The notes under the pieces: generated by a model | Databases searched by the model: none | What the model saw: the letters and a program-made list of their open reading frames with translations, nothing else | Told to the model about the DNA's origin: nothing | From: an uncultured Saprospiraceae bacterium | GTDB lineage: Bacteria > Bacteroidota > Bacteroidia > Chitinophagales > Saprospiraceae | Direction: 5' to 3' | DNA length: 51,033 nucleotides | Assembly (NCBI GenBank): GCA_938003955.1 | Contig: CALKXE010000024.1 | Span: 1-51,033, forward strand | Part shown: positions 27,931 to 34,747 of the stretch, piece after piece | Layout of the letters: every line of letters begins with the position of its first letter | How positions within the stretch are numbered: position 1 is the first letter of the stretch | Program-made: the position numbers and the translations under genes

Positions 27931-28764
27931 GCACAGTTTCTCGTTTGTTCCCATTACCCAACCCATTCGATAAAATAAGGTGCGAAAACTGCCTGCTAAT
28001 CTATGATTTGCTGCACAGTTTCTCGTTTAGAATTGTACCAAAACCTTTCAAGAAATCAGAAGTGCGAAAACTGCCCGCAAATCTATGATTTGCTATACAG
28101 TTTCTCGTTTAGAATTGTGCCAAAACCATCAGAGAAATATGAGGTGCGAAAACTGCCCACAAATCTGTGATTTGCTACACAGTTTCTCGTTTAGAATTGT
28201 GCCAAAACCATCAGAGAAATCAGGAGTGCGAAAACTGCCCGCAAATCTATGATTTGCTACACAGTTTCTCGTTTAGAATTGTGCCAAAACCATCAGAGAA
28301 ATCAGGAGTGCGAAAACTGCCCGCAAATCTATGATTTGCTACACAGTTTCTCGTTTAGAAGTGTACCAAAACCATCAGAGAAATATGAGGTGCGAAAACT
28401 GTCCACAAATCTATGATTTGCTACACAGTTTCTCGTTTACTAGCGTGCCAAAACCATTCAAAAAAATGGTGCGAAAACTGCCCGCTAATCTATGATTTGC
28501 TATACAGTTTCTCGTTTACTAGCGTGCCAAAACCATCAGAGAAATATGAGGTGCGAAAACTGCCCGCTAATCTATGATTTACTATACAGTTTCTCGTTTA
28601 CTAGCGTGCCAAAACCATCAGAGAAATATGAGGTGCGAAAACTGCCCGCTAATCTATGATTTGCTATACAGTTTCTCGTTTACTAGCGTACCAAAACCAT
28701 TCAAGAAATCAGGAGTGCGAAAACTGCCCACAAATCTATGATTTGCTACACAGTTTCTCGTTTA
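27931..28764. repeat. Array of ten tandem 82-bp units, each with a long interrupted palindrome
   Basis: Units start (at GTGCGAAAACTG) at 27980, 28062, 28144, 28226, 28308, 28390, 28469, 28551, 28633 and 28715. The period is 82 bp except for one of 79. A right-arm fragment at 27931-27943 marks a truncated eleventh copy. Each unit has outer arms CGAAAACTG and CAGTTTCTCG (9 bp pairing with one bulge, invariant in all units), inner arms GCAAATC/GATTTGC (perfect only in units 2, 4 and 5), a TAT or TGT loop, and a linker of about 36 bp. Linkers fall into a left group (AGAATTGT type) and a right group (ACTAGCGT type). The last unit contains the rsmG stop codon. The period is not a multiple of three, so it is noncoding. 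Confidence 0.95.
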
Positions 28765-29391
28765 GCGTTGTAGATATAAGATATATTTTTCTTCGTTGTA
28801 TGGTTCGTTGATGAAGTTGGTCAGCGGATATGTTTCGAAGTAATCCTTTTTAGAAAGATCGTTTGTCTCCGTTTTTATGTTTCCTCCTTTTAGTGCAATG
28901 ATGCCGTTTGGTTGGCCATGTCTTTGATCATCTGGATCAATAAGATTCATAGACCATTCTTTAAGCCTTTCTATTTTGGCAACAGCACGAGTAACTACGA
29001 ATTCATATTTCTTTCGATGTTCCTCAGCTCGTACATGAAGGGCTGTGAGATTTTCTATTTTAGCTATTTCTTTGACTTCATTTACTACAGTTATCTTCTT
29101 CCGTGTGCCATCTATAGCTGTGAATAGCACATTAGGAAACATAATAGCCAATGGAACAGCTGGAAATCCACCACCCGTACCAAGATCTAAAATCTTCGAT
29201 CCGTCTTTGAACTGTATAAACTTTGCAATCGTCAATGAATGAAGGATATGATGAAGATATAGATTATCAATATCTTTTCTTGAGATCACATTGATCTTAT
29301 CATTCCATTCTCGATAAGCATCCCACAACAGTTCAAACTGTCTGTATTGATTGTCACTTAGGTCTGGAAAATATTTATGAATTAACTCCAA
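28762..29391 (-). CDS. rsmG: 16S rRNA (guanine527-N7)-methyltransferase
   Basis: 209 aa, a SAM-dependent Rossmann methyltransferase that methylates G527 of 16S rRNA. The family-typical N-terminal block is NVISRKDIDNLYLHHILHSL (34-53). SAM motif I is LDLGTGGGFP (68-77), followed by the acidic Asp in FTAIDGTRKKI and the VTRAVAKIERL motif. Its first 10 nt overlap the end of the GT2 gene, so translation is coupled. Its stop codon lies inside the last unit of the 82-bp palindromic repeat array. In Bacteroidota rsmG is often found in such small mixed operons. Confidence 0.95.
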   Translation of the reverse strand: MELIHKYFPDLSDNQYRQFELLWDAYREWNDKINVISRKDIDNLYLHHILHSLTIAKFIQFKDGSKILDLGTGGGFPAVPLAIMFPNVLFTAIDGTRKKITVVNEVKEIAKIENLTALHVRAEEHRKKYEFVVTRAVAKIERLKEWSMNLIDPDDQRHGQPNGIIALKGGNIKTETNDLSKKDYFETYPLTNFINEPYNEEKYILYLQR

Positions 29392-30452
29392 CGATTATCA
29401 TTTTTACGGATCAATAAAATAAATGGCATTACCAAATAGTATAAAAACAAGAGCAAATCTAACAACAAAAGCTGGTGTATTGCTATGCTTTCATTCATCT
29501 TTTTTATCAATAGCCCATGAATTGATATTTGCACTACCTGTTTTACGATATAAGCTATAAGGAATATTTTTACTGATATAGTTCCAGACAAGCCTCCTAA
29601 AAGCAATAATAAGTAGAACAATATGTGGCTTGCACTGAAAGTCCCTAGCATAATTTGGTGTATCATTCTATAATGTACAGATGTAGATATATGTCTAGTT
29701 TTTTGAGTTATATAACCCCTCAATGTACTCGGGGAGTCTGTGAAAACAATACTCTTGGGGTGAATACAAATTCCAGTGTTTTCTCCTGTTGCAATCGCAT
29801 TTATAGTTAGATCATCGTCTCCAGAAGCAAGTTCTTGTCCTTTAATTTTACGTTGATTTGAGGCTTTTAGTGATCGATCAACCACCATGTTTCTACCTAC
29901 ACCCATGTACGGCATACCTGCTAGTGAATAACTGAGGTACTGCACACCTGTCATATATGTTTCAAACCTTGCAAAAAGATTAACTAAGCCAGATGTCTTT
30001 TTCATTGGGCTATAACCTAAAACGATTGGTTTTTCTATAGTATTCATTCGTTGGGCCCAATCGGAAGAAGCTGGCAAACAGTCCGCATCTGTAAATAGAA
30101 TTCGATCGTATTTGGCAGCCACTGCACCATCGTTTGCCGCTTGCTTTTTGCCCGGTCGATCCATAGAAGTTCTTATTACTTTTACTCTTTCAGATCTATA
30201 CCTGGATAGTTTTTCAAAGGTTTGGTCAGTTGAAAAATCATCAACCAACACAATATCGTCTGACTTTTGTTCTAGAAGGATCGATAGAATTTTATCAACA
30301 GCATTTTCTTCATTTTTAAAACAAACAACTATTGAGATAGAACTTGAATCAGTCAGTAAATCAGTATTGCTTTTAACTTTTACCAACCGAACAAAGAGAA
30401 ATAAATAGTACAATAAATGAATCGTCAAAAATAAAAATAGTAATCCTATCAT
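29382..30452 (-). CDS. Membrane-anchored family 2 glycosyltransferase
   Basis: 356 aa. An N-terminal membrane helix (about 2-21) is followed by a GT-A domain with SISIVVCFKNEENAV, VDDFSTDQT (70-78, nucleotide-binding Asp), and TDADC (DxD metal site, 121-125). A QKTRH motif in the C-terminal half resembles the QxxRW of processive GT2 enzymes. Three or more hydrophobic helices close the protein. It transfers a sugar from a nucleotide donor at the inner face of the membrane; the acceptor is unknown. Its ATG overlaps the stop of the preceding FemAB/GNAT-like gene (ATGA) and its end overlaps rsmG by 10 nt, so all three genes form one operon. Confidence 0.9.
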   Translation of the reverse strand: MIGLLFLFLTIHLLYYLFLFVRLVKVKSNTDLLTDSSSISIVVCFKNEENAVDKILSILLEQKSDDIVLVDDFSTDQTFEKLSRYRSERVKVIRTSMDRPGKKQAANDGAVAAKYDRILFTDADCLPASSDWAQRMNTIEKPIVLGYSPMKKTSGLVNLFARFETYMTGVQYLSYSLAGMPYMGVGRNMVVDRSLKASNQRKIKGQELASGDDDLTINAIATGENTGICIHPKSIVFTDSPSTLRGYITQKTRHISTSVHYRMIHQIMLGTFSASHILFYLLLLLGGLSGTISVKIFLIAYIVKQVVQISIHGLLIKKMNESIAIHQLLLLDLLLFLYYLVMPFILLIRKNDNRWS

Positions 30453-31369
30453 TCTGTAAATATTTCAGGATTCTTAATTTTTACCAACAAGTCGATAAGT
30501 TTATTTTTACTTCTGTATACTGATTGATAAAATACTTTGTCTCCTTTAAATGCCTTATAGAAGGCTTCCACACCAGGAATACTACTGCCTTCGAAATCAA
30601 ACGATCTTCCCGACTTAAGCGCAGAAGTAATCTCATTCCATATCATCAGTGACATTGCTTCGTGAGCATAACTACTATCAACTCCTGTGGCAAGATTGTA
30701 TACCCACTTTTCGTCTCTCACAAAATACCCCATTGCCATAATATTACCATCCTTATCTACACACTTTATTATTCTTCTTGCGTGCTGTCTTGATAGCTGT
30801 ACATCCAATTTAGCCAAAGTTCCATTTCCATATGGGTTTGATTTATTTCTTACCCTAAATGTTCTGTCCAAAAATTCTTCAAACACAGAAAATTGATCCT
30901 CTTCTTGGTAAAAAAATTGATCTGAGGCCTTCCTAATCTTTCTTCTTCGATCAGAGCTTAATTGAGAATTGAGCTCTCCTAATTCGACATCTCTATCGAT
31001 GATGTATGTATATTTCCTATTGGTTACTGTACCCTTGTTTTTTAATTCTGGCAACGCATGAAAATAGTCTTGTACTATCAAATGATGCATTGGCAATTTA
31101 TCAATCAATGATTTATAGACTTGTCCTAGATCCTGAGTTCCATAAAATAAAGGGCCCATATAGGGGCACAAAGAAGGATGCAGAATGTAAGTCAACCCAA
31201 ATTTTTTCTTGATCATATATACCAAAACACCTAAAACCTCATCATCTTCCTCGTGAAATACAACATCCCAAAGACTATCGCACACAGCATCTAGATACCA
31301 TGGTCTGTAGAAAACAGGCACGTAGTTTTCTGATATGAATAATTTATATTTTTGTTTTGTTTTGGTCAA
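30449..31369 (-). CDS. FemAB/GNAT-like acyltransferase
   Basis: 306 aa, starting at a TTG (no ATG is available near the start). The layout is that of the GNAT/FemAB-like superfamily: the first half has YRPWYLDAVCDSLWDVV, then HPSLCPYMGPLF, and SSDRRRKIRKASDQFF, which is typical of FemAB/LFT-type N-terminal subdomains. The second half has YFVRDEKWVYNLATGVDSSY and SFDFEGSSIPGVEAFYKAFKG, matching the catalytic half where an amine or sugar is acylated. Family members attach amino acids or acyl groups to peptidoglycan or polysaccharide. Overlap with the membrane GT2 gene suggests both modify the same envelope glycan, which is inference. Confidence 0.75.
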   Translation of the reverse strand: MTKTKQKYKLFISENYVPVFYRPWYLDAVCDSLWDVVFHEEDDEVLGVLVYMIKKKFGLTYILHPSLCPYMGPLFYGTQDLGQVYKSLIDKLPMHHLIVQDYFHALPELKNKGTVTNRKYTYIIDRDVELGELNSQLSSDRRRKIRKASDQFFYQEEDQFSVFEEFLDRTFRVRNKSNPYGNGTLAKLDVQLSRQHARRIIKCVDKDGNIMAMGYFVRDEKWVYNLATGVDSSYAHEAMSLMIWNEITSALKSGRSFDFEGSSIPGVEAFYKAFKGDKVFYQSVYRSKNKLIDLLVKIKNPEIFTE

Positions 31370-31449
31370 ATAAATGGATATTATTTAAGATCGTTTGATG
31401 CTTTTGACGCTTGTGATTAATCTTTAGGCTAAACAAACAACAAACGTAA

Positions 31450-31480
31450 AAAAGCCTCAAATCAAAGATAAGAGGCTTTT
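31450..31480 (-). terminator. Intrinsic terminator after hemD
   Basis: Stem AAAAGCCTC/GAGGCTTTT (31450-31458 with 31472-31480). On the minus strand it is followed by a T run (GGCTTTTTTAC). It ends the DUF4271-hemD transcript before the FemAB-like operon. Confidence 0.85.
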
Positions 31481-31505
31481 AATATTTTAGTTTCAATTGT
31501 TATTC

Positions 31506-32300
31506 TTATTTCTTTGTCTTTCGCAGATATGCTTCCAATGCCATTGACATAGAAGGCGTTTCTGGTGTAGGTGCTACAATATTAGGGTGTAGTCCTCTCT
31601 CCTCTATTGCCTTCAATGTAGATTTACCAAATACAGCAAACCTAGTATCTTTCTGATCGAATGTAGGGAAGTTCTCATAAAGAGACTCTATACCTAACGG
31701 GCTAAAAAATATCAATACATCATAGGTCACATCACTAAGATCTGATAAATCACTAGCAACCGTTCTGTACATCATGGCGTCTTTGTAGTTGATCTCATTC
31801 TTATCCAAATAAGCGACTACATCCTTGGCACCAAGGTTTGAACAAGGAAGTAGAAAATTTTCCTTCTCCTTGTGTTTCATGAAATAATTGTTGAGATCTT
31901 CTATTTTTCGTTTACCAACGAATACTTTTCGCTTTCTATAAACGATAAATTTCTGCAGGTAATTTGCAATAGTAGCCGTAAGACAGAAATATTTAGTCTC
32001 TTGAGGCATCTTAATCCTCATCTCCTCACACAATCTGAAGAAGTGCTCTATGGCATTCTTTGATGTGAAGATGATACTAGAAAATTCATCTGGTCTAATC
32101 CTATTTCTACGAAATTCCTTTTCAATTACGGGTTCTACATGAATAAACTGTCTCCAATCTATTTTTATACCCCATTTTTCCTCTAGGTCATAATAAGGGG
32201 ACCTTTCAGGTTTTGGTTGAGACACCAAGATGGTTTTCACCTCCTTGAATTTTTCTTCGTAATTGTCCTTTTTCGCCGTAGCGCTTCCTCTAGATGCCAT
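31506..32300 (-). CDS. hemD: Uroporphyrinogen-III synthase
   Basis: About 264 aa from the Met at 32300 (MASRGSATAKK); another ATG lies two codons upstream. It has the two-lobed HemD layout: VKTILVSQPKPERSPYYDLEEKW, EFSSIIFTSKNAIEHFF in the first domain, a domain-swapping segment, and YDVLIFFSPLGIESLYENFP plus FAVFGKSTLKAIEERG in the second. The S/T-x-x-x-AIE blocks are the usual substrate-pocket regions. The enzyme closes hydroxymethylbilane to uroporphyrinogen III in heme synthesis. The neighbouring DUF4271 gene is a common Bacteroidota partner. The start leaves 84 bp to the DUF4271 stop. Sequence divergence is high in this family. Confidence 0.9.
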   Translation of the reverse strand: MASRGSATAKKDNYEEKFKEVKTILVSQPKPERSPYYDLEEKWGIKIDWRQFIHVEPVIEKEFRRNRIRPDEFSSIIFTSKNAIEHFFRLCEEMRIKMPQETKYFCLTATIANYLQKFIVYRKRKVFVGKRKIEDLNNYFMKHKEKENFLLPCSNLGAKDVVAYLDKNEINYKDAMMYRTVASDLSDLSDVTYDVLIFFSPLGIESLYENFPTFDQKDTRFAVFGKSTLKAIEERGLHPNIVAPTPETPSMSMALEAYLRKTKK

Positions 32301-32334
32301 AAACAAAGTTTAATTAGAAAAACTTATACTTTTT

Positions 32335-33384
32335 TCAAGCAATTCCGAAACTTCCTATTACCTTTATTAACAGTAGTATAGGTAAAATTTCGAAGGCGCA
32401 AAGGTACAACAAAAAATGAAATATATTGCCTGAAATCCATCTACTTGAAATCAATAGTCCTCTGAAGCTCCTCAAGACGAGTAATAATCCAACAATTACG
32501 ATGGTCAAATAGATCAACGAGACCGCTATTTTCTCAGGCCCAAAGGCTATTATCAAGTTTAAAGGGATAAGAACTATTCCAATAAAAAGATTAAAACTTT
32601 GTATCGTAAATCCATATAATGACACTTCTTTTGGGATTGGAAAGCTCGAGCTTATAAAGGATAAAAATATATGTCGCACCACATATATGAGTAAAATTGC
32701 GAAAAAACATAACTGAAATATATTCCATCCACTCTGTTCATAGAGATTATAAAGTACCAAATAGGCGAAAATAGCTGCATTGACAATGAATGAAAAGTAC
32801 AATAATATGTAGTGTCCATTCATCCCTTTCTTCTCTTCTCTATGGTTTAGTTTTAGCACATTCTCATTGGTGATAGCTTTAGTAATTTTAGTAAGTGACC
32901 CTCGTTGTGTATTGATCACTATTGCCAGTATAAATGCAGTCAAAAGGTTAAGCCAAAATAAAAATGCATTTGAACCCTTCTCCCCATTATTCGTGTTTTT
33001 TGACTTAGAAGGAGCAGGTTTGAAGGCATTAGCCTCCTTTTTAAGTTTACTTTTTCGGATCGGAATATGAGAGACATCGAATGGATTAGTAACATTTAGC
33101 TCCTCAGAATCTTCTTCTATTTGAATTGGCTCCTCTCCTACTTCCGGAACAATCGAAGATTCTTCCTCAGCAGAATTTGCAGCTTGTAAGGCTGAAGAAG
33201 TGGTTACAGAGGGATCATCTGGTCTTACAACATCAAATACATTTTTAGTTGAACTTTCTACCCTCGGTTCTGATTGATATATAGAATCTAATCTTGATTG
33301 TATTTCAAATGGATTAGCTCCATCCTGGCCAAAGCCTGAAATGGCAAGAAAACAGAAAAATAATATTTTCAAAGCTAATCGCAT
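32335..33384 (-). CDS. DUF4271 membrane protein with signal peptide
   Basis: 349 aa from the ATG at 33384 (MRLALKILFFCFLAISGFGQ, signal peptide). The frame is open 22 codons further upstream, but a TAnnTTTG promoter element directly precedes 33384. Residues about 20-160 form an acidic, low-complexity periplasmic region (EEESSIVPEVGEEPIQIEED) and then a basic linker. The C-terminal about 200 residues have five or six membrane helices, which is the DUF4271 domain. The function is unknown. In Bacteroidota this gene sits beside hemD, as here, so a role linked to heme or envelope maturation has been suggested only by context. The two genes are 35 nt apart and share a terminator. Confidence 0.85.
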   Translation of the reverse strand: MRLALKILFFCFLAISGFGQDGANPFEIQSRLDSIYQSEPRVESSTKNVFDVVRPDDPSVTTSSALQAANSAEEESSIVPEVGEEPIQIEEDSEELNVTNPFDVSHIPIRKSKLKKEANAFKPAPSKSKNTNNGEKGSNAFLFWLNLLTAFILAIVINTQRGSLTKITKAITNENVLKLNHREEKKGMNGHYILLYFSFIVNAAIFAYLVLYNLYEQSGWNIFQLCFFAILLIYVVRHIFLSFISSSFPIPKEVSLYGFTIQSFNLFIGIVLIPLNLIIAFGPEKIAVSLIYLTIVIVGLLLVLRSFRGLLISSRWISGNIFHFLLYLCAFEILPILLLIKVIGSFGIA

Positions 33385-33388
33385 GGCG

Positions 33389-33396
33389 CAAAAGTA
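33389..33396 (-). promoter_or_regulatory. TAnnTTTG -7 element, 4 nt before the DUF4271 start
   Basis: On the minus strand this is TACTTTTG followed by CGCC and the ATG at 33384. It fits the -7 consensus and implies a transcript starting at or near the ATG. No TTG -33 element is seen. The geometry matches the elements at 1056 and 49361. Confidence 0.5.
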
Positions 33397-33543
33397 TAAA
33401 AAGGATGGTACTTTTGTTCTATGGAATGGTACATTAAAATAAAGTACCATTCATATTTACAAGAAGATTGTAAATTTGTAAACTTAAAAAGATCTTGTGT
33501 ATTCCTATTGGCAGATACGTTTACTATATCAGCCACAATTATT

Positions 33544-33551
33544 TAAATTTG
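33544..33551 (+). promoter_or_regulatory. Candidate -7 element (TAAATTTG) for redoxin-smpB
   Basis: TAAATTTG lies 58 nt upstream of the ATG at 33610. A second identical word occurs at 33471-33478. Neither has a clear -33 TTG, so assignment is tentative. Confidence 0.35.
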
Positions 33552-33609
33552 CATTATCCATCAACTATGAGTAACTGCATTGGGGTCGCAAAAAGAAAAC
33601 AGAGATAAA

Positions 33610-34167
33610 ATGGCATTAAAAGAATCAAACATGTTGGACTTGGGTATTCAAGCTCCAGATTTCAATTTACCAGATACAGTTTCTGGTAGAGTATTATCTC
33701 TCAATGATGTAAAAGGTGAGAATGGTACAGTAATCATCTTTTCATGCAACCATTGTCCTTTTGTAATACATGTAAACAGTGAAATGATCGCTCTTGCACA
33801 TGATTACGCCGCAAAAGGCATCAAAATGGTCGTTATTAGTTCAAATGATATAGAAAACTACCCAATGGATGCCCCAGATAAAATGTCTATCGTGGCAACC
33901 GTACTTCAATATCCGTTTCCCTATCTTTATGATGCTACACAGAAAGTAGCTAAAGATTATGATGCGGCATGCACTCCTGATATTTACTTATTCGACGCAG
34001 CGTTAAAATTGTATTATCGAGGAAGACTTGATGGCTCACGTCCTGGAAATGATATTCCCCTTACAGGAACAGACATCAGAGAAGCATTAGATTTATTAAT
34101 CGATAACAAACCAGCACCTGAGAAACAATATCCAAGTGCAGGATGTAATATCAAGTGGAAAAACTAA
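33610..34167 (+). CDS. Thioredoxin-family redoxin (AhpC/TSA-like)
   Basis: 185 aa from ATG 33610 (MALKESNMLDLG); a TTG ten codons upstream is unlikely. It has the thioredoxin/redoxin fold: APDFNLPDTVSGRVLSLNDV, then a CxxC site in IIFSCNHCPFVIHVNSEM, VVISSNDIENYP, and the cis-Pro region ACTPDIYLFDAALKLYYRG. The NHCP site resembles thioredoxin-fold reductases or the TlpA-like AhpC/TSA group; no export signal is present, so it is cytoplasmic. The likely role is thiol-disulfide exchange or peroxide defence. smpB starts immediately at the stop (TAAATG), so the two are co-translated. Confidence 0.88.
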   Translation: MALKESNMLDLGIQAPDFNLPDTVSGRVLSLNDVKGENGTVIIFSCNHCPFVIHVNSEMIALAHDYAAKGIKMVVISSNDIENYPMDAPDKMSIVATVLQYPFPYLYDATQKVAKDYDAACTPDIYLFDAALKLYYRGRLDGSRPGNDIPLTGTDIREALDLLIDNKPAPEKQYPSAGCNIKWKN

Positions 34168-34635
34168 ATGGTCAAGAAAAAAGACGTGAATAGCAAGTCG
34201 ATTGTAAATCGAAAAGCAAAGTTTGAGTATCAACTGTTAGACAGTTTTGAGGCAGGATTAGTACTTACCGGCACCGAAGTAAAATCAGTAAAAGAAGGAA
34301 ATGCAAACCTATCTGACGCTTACTGTTTATTCGAAGACGGAAATCTTACGCTCAAGAGTATGTTCATAGGACACTATAAGTTCGGCACGATACACAATCA
34401 TGAAACAAGAAGGGACAGAAGACTCCTCCTCCGAAAAACGGAGCTCAAAAAAATGGAACGGCGTGTAACCGAAAAGGGTATGACAATCGTACCATACAAG
34501 CTTTACTTTTCAGAACGGGGATTTATCAAATTAGAACTTTTCTTAGCTACAGGTAAAAAATCGTATGATAAGAGAGAATCAATAAAAGAACGTCAAAATA
34601 AACGTGATCTGGATAGAATTAAAAAGGAATATTAA
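34168..34635 (+). CDS. smpB: SsrA (tmRNA)-binding protein
   Basis: 155 aa. Typical SmpB opening (IVNRKAKFEYQLLDSFEAGL), the core LTGTEVKSVKEGNANLSDAY (RNA-binding OB-fold), FIGHYKFGTIHNHETRRDR and the basic C-terminal tail (GKKSYDKRESIKERQNKRD) that mimics the anticodon arm in the decoding centre. SmpB delivers tmRNA to stalled ribosomes. The ATG starts directly at the stop of the redoxin gene. Length and tail are normal. The partner ssrA RNA is not in this window. Confidence 0.97.
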   Translation: MVKKKDVNSKSIVNRKAKFEYQLLDSFEAGLVLTGTEVKSVKEGNANLSDAYCLFEDGNLTLKSMFIGHYKFGTIHNHETRRDRRLLLRKTELKKMERRVTEKGMTIVPYKLYFSERGFIKLELFLATGKKSYDKRESIKERQNKRDLDRIKKEY

Positions 34636-34747
34636 ATAATGTGAATTTGTTTGATTTGTGGATTTGTTATATGATTTTGGAGCTACTATAAATACTTATT
34701 AAATCAATCATTAGAATACTGAATTAGAGTTATAAATATATAAACCA

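Noticed and set aside
27931..28764. CRISPR array
   Set aside because: The alternating palindrome and linker look CRISPR-like at first, but the linkers are near-identical copies, the period is 82 bp with an approximately 46-bp palindrome, and no cas gene is nearby.
27980..28764. Array of minus-strand promoters (CAAATCTA, i.e. TAGATTTG on the minus strand)
   Set aside because: The -7-like word occurs in only about half of the units, is broken by the GCTAATC and CTGTG variants, and has no TTG -33 element upstream.
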